A stretch of DNA of 64,000 bases from Croceicoccus sp. Ery15. Lineage in GTDB: Bacteria > Pseudomonadota > Alphaproteobacteria > Sphingomonadales > Sphingomonadaceae. The notes under the pieces are model-generated. The model was not told the origin of the DNA and ran no database searches. It saw nothing but the letters and a program-made list of their open reading frames with translations. Each line of letters starts with the position of its first letter. Positions within the stretch are counted from its first letter, which is position 1. A program made the position numbers and the translations under genes. The stretch spans positions 930,001 through 994,000 of the forward strand of contig NZ_CP087588.1 in the NCBI RefSeq assembly GCF_020985305.1. Reading direction: 5' to 3'. This document shows positions 36,300 through 45,958 of the stretch, piece by piece.

Positions 36300-36360
36300 T
36301 CAGGCATGCACCCGTGCGTAGGGTGTGTATCTGATTTGCTGGCTCGATGCGCAGCATCGC
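36300..36360. other. Candidate origin of transfer (oriT)
   Basis: Directly upstream of the transfer operon, a dyad CACCC-GTGCGTA-GGGTG (36309-36325) is followed by TGTATCTG and then by a perfect hairpin CGATGC-GCA-GCATCG (36345-36359). A dyad next to a T-rich nick-like stretch in front of relaxosome genes is the arrangement of MobF origins. The nick site itself is not recognised by a clear match to known sequences. Confidence 0.35.
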
Positions 36361-36399
36361 AGCCTCTTTCGCGATCCGGAATTTTCGCCCGCCGTGGCA

Positions 36400-36897
36400 T
36401 CAGCCGACTCCTTCTGTCTTTCCGGTGGAACCCAGAAAGTCGCGGATGATCTGCGCGGTTTCGGCATCCGCTGCTGCCCGATCCGGGAATGGCTTTTCGA
36501 CGGTGGCGGGCAGGAATTTCATCGGCCTTCCGCCGATCCAATCGATGACGGCTTCATCGACTGCCTTGCGCAATTCACTTCGCAATTCGAAAGCCTCGAC
36601 GGGATCGATCCTGACCCATTCGAGCTCCCGAAGGATGAAGCCGCCGAGCGGAAATTCGGCTCCGTCAATGGAGAGGGCGGGGCCTTCGAACTGCACGTTG
36701 AAACGCTCACCGATGAACCGGTCGAGCATCGGTCGCTCGAAGTAGAGCCAGTCCTGAATGAATGCCCGGTAGGCTTTCCCGTCCGCTCCGGGGCGACTGA
36801 GGCGACGAACGAATTCGTCGATCATCGGCCCGATAATTTGCTGCTGGAACGACTCTGACGAGACAATGGCGAGGGCATCTGCTTGTGAAATCTGCAT
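36400..36897 (-). CDS. Conserved-looking protein of unknown function
   Basis: A 165-residue soluble, acidic protein. It starts MQISQADALAIVSSESFQQQ at 36897 and has a helical middle (EWVRIDPVEAFELRSELRKA) and a disordered end. I recognise no family. It lies upstream of the transfer operon on the same strand, after the AlpA-like gene; the intervening 214 bp contain the oriT candidate. A role in transfer is possible but not shown. Confidence 0.6.
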   Translation of the reverse strand: MQISQADALAIVSSESFQQQIIGPMIDEFVRRLSRPGADGKAYRAFIQDWLYFERPMLDRFIGERFNVQFEGPALSIDGAEFPLGGFILRELEWVRIDPVEAFELRSELRKAVDEAVIDWIGGRPMKFLPATVEKPFPDRAAADAETAQIIRDFLGSTGKTEGVG

Positions 36898-37027
36898 GGT
36901 GAAAACATCCTGGAACTGGGGGGAGGAACTGCGACGCGCACAAGCCGAGAGGCGGTCTGTCGGAGCTGGCACGACAGACAGTTCCTGACCGGCAAGGGGG
37001 AGGGGGATTGGCGCTTGGAGCGGCGGT

Positions 37028-37246
37028 CTATTTCCGCCGCTTGGGCCGTGTTGGCAGCGACTCGATATAGCGGTTCACGTCCGATGCCTTGAAGCGGACG
37101 CGGCCACGGCGCACCCCGAACTTGCAGGGCTGCGGAAAGTCGGGAACCTCTTCGATGTACTTGTAGACGGTCGCCCGGCTGTTCACCGAAATGAGCGCCA
37201 TCAGGGTCTTCATCGAGACCAGTCCGTCTGGCTCGGCAGGTTGCAT
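37028..37246 (-). CDS. AlpA-family helix-turn-helix regulator / excisionase-like protein
   Basis: A 72-residue winged-helix protein: LVSMKTLMALISVNSRATVYKY followed by VPDFPQPCKFGVRRGRVRFKASDVNRYIES, the AlpA pattern. AlpA-type proteins activate or direct excision of integrative elements. GGAG lies about 7 nt before ATG 37246. Although close to the right end it is 25 kb from the integrase, so action as a directionality factor would be in trans. Confidence 0.85.
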   Translation of the reverse strand: MQPAEPDGLVSMKTLMALISVNSRATVYKYIEEVPDFPQPCKFGVRRGRVRFKASDVNRYIESLPTRPKRRK

Positions 37247-37323
37247 GTCAAATCTCCTTTCGCTGAATTGCGAAAGGTCAATCTGACCGCCGGACGCCGT
37301 TCAGGGCAGGCGCGTATCGCAGA

Positions 37324-38508
37324 TTATTGCAATAACAGACGATATTGTGCGTCGTCGTGCTCGGCTGGGTCGTAGGAGATTTCAGTGAACGCTGCGCGCA
37401 CGAAGGCATAGTTGCCGGTGCCGCCGATCACGGATTTGATCCAGCCGGTGGAATTTGACTGCTGCAACCCCGCCCAGCCATCGGTGTTCGATGCGATCAG
37501 CTTGCCAACCTTCTCTGCCACATCGGCGATGTCCTCATGCGGGTCGGCCAGCCAGAAGCGCCGGGCAGACAGGATCGCGATGACATACTTCTTGATCTGA
37601 AACGGTTTGACCGATGGCCTGGCATTGCACAGCGCCGTTGCCTCGAAGATTTTCAGCCGGATGTGGAAGTCGGTATCGTCGAACTGGCAGGGCCAGCGCT
37701 CCTCGGCCAATGCGGAGTCGGCGTCCTCTCGCGCATGGTCGATTGGAACGCCAGCAACCGCGTCCGCTTGTGCGGCGATCCGGGTGACGAACTCGAAATG
37801 ATTGCTGGTTTGGTGGATGGTGTTGTGCTGCGCGATTGTCAGGGTTTGGGTCCGCTGATCAATATTCGTAACACTGCGATCAACCATCACCGTCACGGGC
37901 GCAGAGCTACCGCTGGCCGCCTGTGGCACGGGCGCAGCCGGGGGTCTGTCAGCCATGAGCCATTTGGCGTAGCGGACCCGCCTGAGACCTTTTGATCCTG
38001 ACGTTGGCAATTGCCGCATGATCGCCTTTTCAGAGAAAAGCAGAACAGCCCATGGGCTGAGCAAAAACTCCGGCGCGACCGCATTGCCGTCTTGATCGTG
38101 CAGCAGTTGAGGAGCCTTGGCCGCGTGTTCGAGATAGGCCTTGAGCGGGGCAAGCCTGCTGTCATTGAGCGGCGTGCGTGAGGACCAATCGAAAATGGAA
38201 TTCTGCACCAGCACGGGGATCGCTTCGCACAGTCCCCAGACCAGCACGGAGCCTCCGATCAGAATGTCCGATGTCCACTCTGATGGCCAAGAGCCTAATG
38301 CGCTTGCAGCTTTGGCGGCGAGTGATGTGGCGAAAGTGGCTATGGCCGACCAACGTATCCAATCGAGCAATCTGATGCGCCGGTCGATCCAGCGCTCGCA
38401 ATCGGCAAGCGCATTGCGGATTTGTGCGCGCCCCTGAGAGATGTCATCCGGGCAAAGCTGAAATGCCAGATCGTCGAGGATGGTCCAGGAGTTGTCCGGC
38501 ACGACCAT
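37324..38508 (-). CDS. Unknown protein with two membrane segments, cargo near attR
   Basis: A 394-residue protein with two hydrophobic segments near residues 48-70 and 82-105, each hydrophobic enough to cross the membrane, then a large soluble C-terminal part rich in polar residues (PPAAPVPQAASGSSAPVTV linker). No catalytic motif is seen. ATG at 38508 is taken; the in-frame TTG just before it is less likely. It reads toward the AlpA-like gene, 77 bp away, and is divergent from the 38781-39440 gene. No family recognised. Confidence 0.6.
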   Translation of the reverse strand: MVVPDNSWTILDDLAFQLCPDDISQGRAQIRNALADCERWIDRRIRLLDWIRWSAIATFATSLAAKAASALGSWPSEWTSDILIGGSVLVWGLCEAIPVLVQNSIFDWSSRTPLNDSRLAPLKAYLEHAAKAPQLLHDQDGNAVAPEFLLSPWAVLLFSEKAIMRQLPTSGSKGLRRVRYAKWLMADRPPAAPVPQAASGSSAPVTVMVDRSVTNIDQRTQTLTIAQHNTIHQTSNHFEFVTRIAAQADAVAGVPIDHAREDADSALAEERWPCQFDDTDFHIRLKIFEATALCNARPSVKPFQIKKYVIAILSARRFWLADPHEDIADVAEKVGKLIASNTDGWAGLQQSNSTGWIKSVIGGTGNYAFVRAAFTEISYDPAEHDDAQYRLLLQ

Positions 38509-38780
38509 CAATCAACTGCCGCGCCGCCCGGCAGGCCAGTTCTTGCGAAAAAATCTGGTTGTCTGACGTGGTTTCATGGACCGGAGATTACCACCGCGCG
38601 GCGTTCAGTAAAGCGCACGGCGGTGACGGTTTGGCCACGACCGTCCGGTTCAATGCTTCCGGCCAAAATGATTCATAGGTCCGGTTACGGTCTTTATGAT
38701 GTACGCAGTGATGGGCGACGGGCAGGGGCATCGTCGGGAGCCGGTAAACGGCGGTATGGAACCGCACAGGGGTACGGACG

Positions 38781-39440
38781 ATGACTTGCGTGACGACAAT
38801 CGACTGGGTGGCGACCGGGGCCATGCTCTCTGGGATAGGCACTGTGGTAGGCGCGCTGGCCGTAATCGGCGCGGCGGTCATAGGCTCGCGCACCTTCGAT
38901 AACTGGAAGCGGCAAAAGCTTGCTGAGCGGCACATCGAACAGGCCGAGCGCATTCTGACAGCGACCTACAAGGTGCGACGCGGGCTGTCGCGCGTCCGTA
39001 GCCCCGCCATGTGGGGGCACGAGACCGACGCCGCCGAGGAACATCTCAAGGCCAACGGCGAGTGGGAGAAGACCTTCCCCGAAAGCGAGCGCAAGAGCCT
39101 GGCGACCACACAGGCCTACTACAACCGCCTGAACGCGACCCGCGACGACCAGCGGGCGCTGGAGGAGTGCCAGCCCATGGCGCGAGCATTCTTCGGCGAG
39201 GAGCTGGAGATGGCGCTGGAGAAGCTGAACCACCAGTTCTGGACGGTGAAGGTCTACGTGGATGCAAACCACAACGACAAGACCGGCGCAGACGCCGACT
39301 TCCGGCGGAAGATCGAGAGCACGATTTGGGAGGGATACCCGAACGCCGAAGAGAACGAGGTGGACCAGACCATCGCCGCACAGGTCAAGCTAATCGAGGA
39401 CACCTTGGTGCCCGTGCTGCGGACTGCCAAGCTGAAATGA
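38781..39440 (+). CDS. Unknown protein with N-terminal membrane anchor, cargo next to attR
   Basis: A 219-residue protein with one membrane segment (about residues 9-35, AMLSGIGTVVGALAVIGAAV), then a helical, charged cytoplasmic part (KLAERHIEQAERILTATYKV). The layout of a single anchor and coiled helical domain is frequent among accessory membrane proteins of mobile elements. It is the last gene before the right attachment site and one of few plus-strand genes in the element. No function assigned. Confidence 0.6.
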   Translation: MTCVTTIDWVATGAMLSGIGTVVGALAVIGAAVIGSRTFDNWKRQKLAERHIEQAERILTATYKVRRGLSRVRSPAMWGHETDAAEEHLKANGEWEKTFPESERKSLATTQAYYNRLNATRDDQRALEECQPMARAFFGEELEMALEKLNHQFWTVKVYVDANHNDKTGADADFRRKIESTIWEGYPNAEENEVDQTIAAQVKLIEDTLVPVLRTAKLK

Positions 39441-39599
39441 TCGAGCCCCAACGAAGGGCCTACTTTGAACGCACCGCAACGAACCCAATAATGTCGCTTA
39501 GGGCCAGACCAAGGGTGCAGTCCTGAGCAGTCAGGATGGCCAATCATACCGCGCAGACCATTCTCGTTCATCGCCGTTTGCCGACGTTCAAATGGGCAG

Positions 39600-39643
39600 G
39601 GTGGAACCTATACGGAACCTAGAATGACTTTCTAGGTTCCACC
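39600..39643 (+). repeat. Right arm-type repeats, direct pair plus an inverted third copy
   Basis: GGTGGAACCTA (39600-39610) and GGAACCTAGAA (39614-39624) repeat the left-end pair with identical spacing. TCTAGGTTCCACC (39631-39643) is the inverted copy, so the block is also a large palindrome. It lies about 45 bp inside the right att core. Probable integrase arm sites. Confidence 0.7.
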
Positions 39644-39687
39644 CCGTCATCGGTCGTCTCGTAACTCATTGATTTTCTGAGAGTTTT

Positions 39688-39763
<76 letters not shown>

Positions 39764-39894
39764 ACATCGTCTGGTTTTCGACGATTGCGGCGTATTCCGA
39801 AAGGAGCGATTCGCCGCGGGAGGCCTCCCTATAAAGACTGCGCGCCGCGATGGAAGGGGAAATTTCGACTTTCCGAAAATTTCTTCACGAGGCC

Positions 39895-41010
39895 TCAGGC
39901 AAAACTGCCGGGTTCGCGCCGGTTCCAGCGTTGAACGGCCATGATCACACCGACACAAATCATGATCGTCAGCATCGACGATCCGCCATGGCTCATGAAG
40001 GGAAGGGGGATTCCGACCACTGGCGCAAGTCCCATGACCATCATCAGATTGATCGCTGCATAGAAGAAAATCGTCGCCGTCAGCCCAGCCGCCATCAATT
40101 GCCCGAACCGGTCGTTGGTGCTGGTGGCGACCTTCAACCCCCAGCGCAGCAGGAGACCAAAAACAAACAGCACGAACAGACCGCCGATCATGCCCCATTC
40201 CTCGGCCATGGTGGCAAAAACGAAATCGGTATGCGGCTCGGGCAGATAATTCAGATGGCTTTGCGATCCATTGCCGAACCCCTTGCCAAACAGTCCGCCC
40301 GATCCGATCGCAATCTTGGACTGGGTGATATGGTATCCTGCGCCCAGCGGATCGCTTTCGGGGTCCAGAAAGGTGAGAACGCGGCGTTGCTGGTAATCGT
40401 GCAGCGCGAAAAAGAACGCCAACGGAATGGCGGCCAGCCCGGCCACACCGACGCCAACGAACCAGATCATCGGCAAACCCGCCAGAAACATCACCACAGC
40501 CGCACCGAAGACGATGGCAAGGCTCGTGCCCAAATCGGGCTGCAGCAGCACCAGACCGACCGGCAGGCCGATCAGCACGCCCGGCACGATCAGCGATGAA
40601 AACTCACGGGTCGCGGCAGGGGGCAGCATATCGTAAAAGCGGGCAAGGATGATGACGATGGCCGGCTTCATCAGTTCGGAGGGTTGCAAGGTCATGAATC
40701 CGAGATTCAGCCATCGCTGGCTGCCGCCGCCGACGAAGCCCATGGCTTCCACGGCCATCAGCATCAAAAGCAGGATGATATAGACCGGCAATGCCATCAT
40801 GCGCACGAATTCACGCGAGAAGCTGGCGATCACCATGGCCATCACCAGAAACACGGCAAAGCGGACGACATGCAATAACGCCCACGGCATCAGGTTCCCG
40901 CCCGCCGCCGAATAGAGCACTGCGGCGCCAAAGCAGACCAGCAGCATCAGCGGGATGATCACACCCCATGGCTGCAACGCGATGATGCGGGGCAGGAACT
41001 TGCGGTTCAC
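39895..41010 (-). CDS. rodA: Rod-shape peptidoglycan polymerase RodA (SEDS family)
   Basis: A 371-residue SEDS glycosyltransferase with about ten membrane segments. Diagnostic stretches are LQPSELMKPAIVIILARFY, LLQPDLGTSLAI, the extracellular loop ending PEPHTDFVFATMAEEWG, and GIPLPFMSHGGSSML near the C-terminus. It polymerises glycan strands for elongation with PBP2. Its start overlaps the PBP2 stop by 4 bp. It is the last gene of the mre/rod operon, about 130 bp before tRNA-Lys, which reads the same way. Confidence 0.95.
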   Translation of the reverse strand: MNRKFLPRIIALQPWGVIIPLMLLVCFGAAVLYSAAGGNLMPWALLHVVRFAVFLVMAMVIASFSREFVRMMALPVYIILLLMLMAVEAMGFVGGGSQRWLNLGFMTLQPSELMKPAIVIILARFYDMLPPAATREFSSLIVPGVLIGLPVGLVLLQPDLGTSLAIVFGAAVVMFLAGLPMIWFVGVGVAGLAAIPLAFFFALHDYQQRRVLTFLDPESDPLGAGYHITQSKIAIGSGGLFGKGFGNGSQSHLNYLPEPHTDFVFATMAEEWGMIGGLFVLFVFGLLLRWGLKVATSTNDRFGQLMAAGLTATIFFYAAINLMMVMGLAPVVGIPLPFMSHGGSSMLTIMICVGVIMAVQRWNRREPGSFA

Positions 41011-43133
41011 GGGTTCTCTCCCGCCGGAGACGCTGCGCCAGCGGATGGTGCAGGCGGAGAGGCGGCCTCTGCCGATGCGGCATCGGGGCTGCTGCCTGTC
41101 TGTGTGCCTCGGTCCTCGGCCGCGCGCTGGCTTTGCGCGGCGTTCAGTGGCGGCGGCGCGTCGGCCGTGGCGGTGCCGGTCGCCTGATCCAGTTCGGTCG
41201 ACGAAGGCTTGGGCGCACTGCCGCCATAGGCATTTTCATAGGCGCGATACTTCCGCGCCAGCCGCTCTTGCGCGGTGCCGCCCCATTGACGTTCGTAATC
41301 GTGCAGCACGTCCAGCGCCTTGCCCGGATCGAACAGGAACGTCATGACATCGCGCGCCACCGGATAGGCAGAGGACGAGCCCGCGCCATGTTCGATGGCG
41401 ACGGCGCAGGCGTAACGCGGATTGTCATAAGGGGCAAAGCTGATGAAATGGCCGTGGTCGCGGTATTTCCACGGCACATCCTTGCCGCCACGGCCATAAT
41501 TCAGCGACACGACTTGCGCCGTACCGGTCTTGCCCGAAAGCTCTACACCGGGAACGGGCAGGCGGGCGCGGCCCGCCGTGCCGCCGCCATTCACCACTTC
41601 CCACATGGCATGACGCACGATTTCCAGATGCTCGTCTGGGATGTCGAGATGGGGGGCGGGTTTTGGATCGTTGCTGAGTACAAGGCGCGGTTGCAACCGC
41701 CGCCCGCTGGCAATGCGCGACGTCATGACGGCCTGTTGCAACGGATTGACCAGCATATAACCCTGACCGATCGTCGCGTTCACCGTGTCGAACGTCTGCC
41801 AGTCGCTATCGTATTTTTTCTTCTTCCACGCCGGATCGGGCACGGTGCCATAGGACTGGCTTTCGACCGGCAGGGGATATTTCCAGCCCATGCCCAGCTT
41901 GCGGGCCATATCGGCAATCGCCTGCATGCCCACGCGCTGTGCGAAATAATAGAAATAGACGTCGCAGCTTTGATAAATGCCCTTGGCCATATTGACCGTG
42001 CCGTGCCCGCCGCGTTTCCAGCAGCGGAACACGCGATTGCCCACGCGCAGACCGCCGCCGCAGAATACGCTTTCCTCGGGGTCGATCCCTTCCTTCAGAA
42101 AGGCAAGAGAGACATAGGGTTTGACCGTCGATCCCGGCGGGTAAAGGCCCGACAGCACCTTGTTGCGCAAAGGCACATGGTCATCCTCGGACAGCATCTT
42201 CCATTCGAGCCGGCCGATACCGTCGGAAAAGCTGTTGGGGTCGAAACTGGGCATCGAGGACATGGCAAGGAGGTCACCCTTTTCCAGATCCATCACCACT
42301 ACCGAACCCGATTCAGGCCCCAGCCTGCGCGCGGCGTAATCCTGTAGCGGACCGTCGATGGTCAGTTGGACAGGATCGCCCTGCACGTCCTCACGCATCT
42401 CAAGGTCGCGGACGATCTTGCCTGCGGCGGTTACCTCTGCGCGTCGGGCGCCCGGTTGGCCGCGCAGGTTTTTTTCAAAGTATTTTTCAACGCCATCCTT
42501 GCCGATCTTGAAACCCGGCGTGATGAGAAGCGGGTTCTTTTCCTTCTCATACTCCTCGGCCGAAACGGTACCGACATAGCCCAGCAAATGGCCAACCGAA
42601 GGGCCGGTCGGATAAAAGCGGGAGAATCCGCGTTGCGGCACCACGCCGGGCAGGTCGGGCAGACGCACCGATAATGCCGCGAATTGTTCCCAATCGACGC
42701 CAGTGGCGACTTCGACGGGGCGAAACCCGCGTACTTCGGTGAGCTTGTCGCGCAGATCGGTTATGGCGGCGGGCGAAAGCTCCAGCACTTCGCCCAGTAC
42801 GGCCAGTGTGCGTTCGCGGTCGACGATGCGTTCGGGCACCAGATCGACGCGGAAATCGGCACGGTTCGATGCAAGCGGCACGCCATGCCGGTCGAGGATC
42901 CAGCCACGGCGCGGCGGGATCAGTGTCAGATCGACACGATTGCTCTCTGATGCGAGCTGGTATTTCTCGTTCTGCTCTACCGCCAGCCATGCCATGCGGC
43001 CGGCCAGCAACAGGCCGACCCCGCCTTGCAGCGCGCCGATCGCAAAAGTGCGGCGGTCGAATGCGTTCTGCAATTCGCCGGCGCTGACCCGCTTGGGCGC
43101 GCGGGGTCGCTTTCGCCACGTCAGGCTGACCAT
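41007..43133 (-). CDS. mrdA: Penicillin-binding protein 2 (elongation transpeptidase)
   Basis: A 708-residue class B PBP: one membrane segment near residues 30-50, a dimerization domain, and a transpeptidase with the SxxK nucleophile in PPGSTVKPY (near residue 335), SCD in the SxN position and KTGTA (near 532). It cross-links peptidoglycan in the rod complex with RodA. The C-terminal 80 residues are Ala/Pro/Ser-rich and look disordered. It starts with a 1-nt overlap with mreD (TAATG). Confidence 0.95.
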   Translation of the reverse strand: MVSLTWRKRPRAPKRVSAGELQNAFDRRTFAIGALQGGVGLLLAGRMAWLAVEQNEKYQLASESNRVDLTLIPPRRGWILDRHGVPLASNRADFRVDLVPERIVDRERTLAVLGEVLELSPAAITDLRDKLTEVRGFRPVEVATGVDWEQFAALSVRLPDLPGVVPQRGFSRFYPTGPSVGHLLGYVGTVSAEEYEKEKNPLLITPGFKIGKDGVEKYFEKNLRGQPGARRAEVTAAGKIVRDLEMREDVQGDPVQLTIDGPLQDYAARRLGPESGSVVVMDLEKGDLLAMSSMPSFDPNSFSDGIGRLEWKMLSEDDHVPLRNKVLSGLYPPGSTVKPYVSLAFLKEGIDPEESVFCGGGLRVGNRVFRCWKRGGHGTVNMAKGIYQSCDVYFYYFAQRVGMQAIADMARKLGMGWKYPLPVESQSYGTVPDPAWKKKKYDSDWQTFDTVNATIGQGYMLVNPLQQAVMTSRIASGRRLQPRLVLSNDPKPAPHLDIPDEHLEIVRHAMWEVVNGGGTAGRARLPVPGVELSGKTGTAQVVSLNYGRGGKDVPWKYRDHGHFISFAPYDNPRYACAVAIEHGAGSSSAYPVARDVMTFLFDPGKALDVLHDYERQWGGTAQERLARKYRAYENAYGGSAPKPSSTELDQATGTATADAPPPLNAAQSQRAAEDRGTQTGSSPDAASAEAASPPAPSAGAASPAGENP

Positions 43134-43690
43134 TAACCCAGCACCTTCACGCGGGCACGGCGCAGCACATCAAGAATGGCGACAAGGCGAGTGAACAAGG
43201 GAAAGGACAAAATCGAAATCAGCAATTGGGGCAGGATCAGCGAAGGATACCATATCGCACCTGCCATGACTGCAAACATATGGCCAATGGTCAGATACAC
43301 CCAGATCAGCACGATGGCGACGGCCCAGTCCTGCCAGAAACTGCGCCAGCGTTGCCAGCTGTCCAATGCCTCCAATCCGATCATGGTCAGCGACCATAAC
43401 AGCACGGCACTACCAAGGGGCTGGCCCGAAAACAGATCGTCGATCAGCCCCAAAGGCGCACCAGCCCAAATCGGCAGCATGCCCGGTCGAAACAGTCGCC
43501 ACGCGATCAGCAGCATAAAGCCGAGCGGCGGCAGTACCGGTGCCGATGCGATGATCGGCGACAGCGGCGCCAGCGAAATCAAAGCGATGGAGACCCACGG
43601 AATGATCGTCGCCAGCACGGGAGAGGGCGCACGATTGAGCCGTCGCTGGAACATGTCCTCGCCGGGAAGACGGTCCCCCTTCAGCGGCAT
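43133..43690 (-). CDS. mreD: Rod shape-determining protein MreD
   Basis: A 185-residue membrane protein with about five segments and the family's AGAPLGLIDDLFSGQPLGSAVLLWSL-type core (here split by position 75-100). It forms the elongation complex with MreC and RodA. Short in-frame alternatives to the ATG at 43690 exist (for example the Met at residue 13). It sits 25 bp after mreC and overlaps PBP2 by 1 nt. Confidence 0.9.
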   Translation of the reverse strand: MPLKGDRLPGEDMFQRRLNRAPSPVLATIIPWVSIALISLAPLSPIIASAPVLPPLGFMLLIAWRLFRPGMLPIWAGAPLGLIDDLFSGQPLGSAVLLWSLTMIGLEALDSWQRWRSFWQDWAVAIVLIWVYLTIGHMFAVMAGAIWYPSLILPQLLISILSFPLFTRLVAILDVLRRARVKVLG

Positions 43691-43715
43691 GGGCGCGGGC
43701 CGGATGCGGTGGATG

Positions 43716-44594
43716 TCACGGCGCGATCTCGCCGTCGATATTGCCCAGTTCGGTCATAGGTTGCCAAACCGGTTCGACCATGACGAAATCGGTGGCGGCA
43801 GGATCGGAAATGATGCGCGCAACCGCGCCGTCGCGGGTCACGTTTTCGACAATGGCGACAGGGACATTGGGTCGATATAATCCGCCCGAACCCGATGTGA
43901 CCATCAAATCGCCTTTTTCCAGCGGGTTGATGCCCATTTCGATAAGGCGGACAATCAAAGTGCCATCGGCCTGTCCCTGCGCGAAACCGGCGACATTCCC
44001 CTTGATCCGGCGCACCGGCACGATGCTTTGCCCATCGGTGACGAGGAGCACCCGTGCCGTGCGGCGACCCACTTCCAACACGCGTCCGACAAGGCCCGTG
44101 GCAGAGCGCACCGGTTGGCCCACCATCACTCCATCCACCGCGCCTGCGCCAATCAGTGCGAAACGGCGGGTGCTGCTGGGGCTTGAGCCGATCAGCCGCG
44201 CGCTGGCAACGGGGCGGATATCCTTTTCACGCAGCGAGAGGAGCTGTTTCAGCCTGCGGTTTTCGTCATAGATCGCTTCCGCCTCGGCGAGCTGGGCGCG
44301 GGCGATGCGCAATTCTTCCTGCAAGGCGGCGTTCTTGCTGCCTGCATCGATGTAGCCGGTGACAATATCGATGATCGAACGGCTGCTGTTGCGCGTAACG
44401 GCTGAAACCTCGCCAACAGGGCGCGCCACATCGCTTGCCGCCGTGCGCGCAAACGCGAAACTGCCCGGACTGAGCAGCGAGATCAGCAGCAACACGATCC
44501 CGACCACGCCGCCGCCAATGGCAGCGACATAGCTCGTGAAGATCGAGATGTGCGCCCTCTTGGAAAACCCGGGACGCCGCTCCGCCGACGCCAT
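43716..44594 (-). CDS. mreC: Rod shape-determining protein MreC
   Basis: A 292-residue protein with a single N-terminal membrane segment (about 15-40), a coiled coil (KNAALQEELRIARAQLAEAE, then YDENRRLKQLLSLRE) and the C-terminal beta-barrel domain (VRSATGLVGRVLEVGRRTARV, LVTDGQSIVPVRR). It scaffolds the elongasome in the periplasm. It follows mreB by 109 bp containing a hairpin. Confidence 0.93.
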   Translation of the reverse strand: MASAERRPGFSKRAHISIFTSYVAAIGGGVVGIVLLLISLLSPGSFAFARTAASDVARPVGEVSAVTRNSSRSIIDIVTGYIDAGSKNAALQEELRIARAQLAEAEAIYDENRRLKQLLSLREKDIRPVASARLIGSSPSSTRRFALIGAGAVDGVMVGQPVRSATGLVGRVLEVGRRTARVLLVTDGQSIVPVRRIKGNVAGFAQGQADGTLIVRLIEMGINPLEKGDLMVTSGSGGLYRPNVPVAIVENVTRDGAVARIISDPAATDFVMVEPVWQPMTELGNIDGEIAP

Positions 44595-44673
44595 GTCGTG
44601 CTACTCCCCTTCGGCCCGATGGCCGCGTCATGCTTGCGGGGGCCCGATGAACGGCCCCCAAGGTGCCCCGATC

Positions 44674-44697
44674 GCGGCAGCCCCGAAAGGCTGCCGC
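44674..44697 (-). terminator. Hairpin between mreB and mreC, possible attenuator
   Basis: A perfect 9-bp stem GCGGCAGCC / GGCTGCCGC with a 6-nt loop lies 7 bp after the mreB stop, without a T-run. It may partly end or stabilise mreB mRNA relative to the rest of the operon rather than act as a full terminator. Confidence 0.4.
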
Positions 44698-44703
44698 CAA
44701 TAA

Positions 44704-45765
<1,062 letters not shown>

Positions 45766-45958
45766 TCACCGGAGCCGCGTTAGCCCTTGCGCCTGACATG
45801 ACGCGAGCAGCGGTCCGTAAGTAGTTGCTGGTCCCTAGCGGTGCCTAGCCCAATCCTGCCACCTATGGAAAAAAATTCATGGGGTTCCGCGCGCTTTTCC
45901 ACATGGAGCATCATTCACTGGCCTCGAAAATCGGGCCGTTCGGCGCTAGCCTTGGTCA

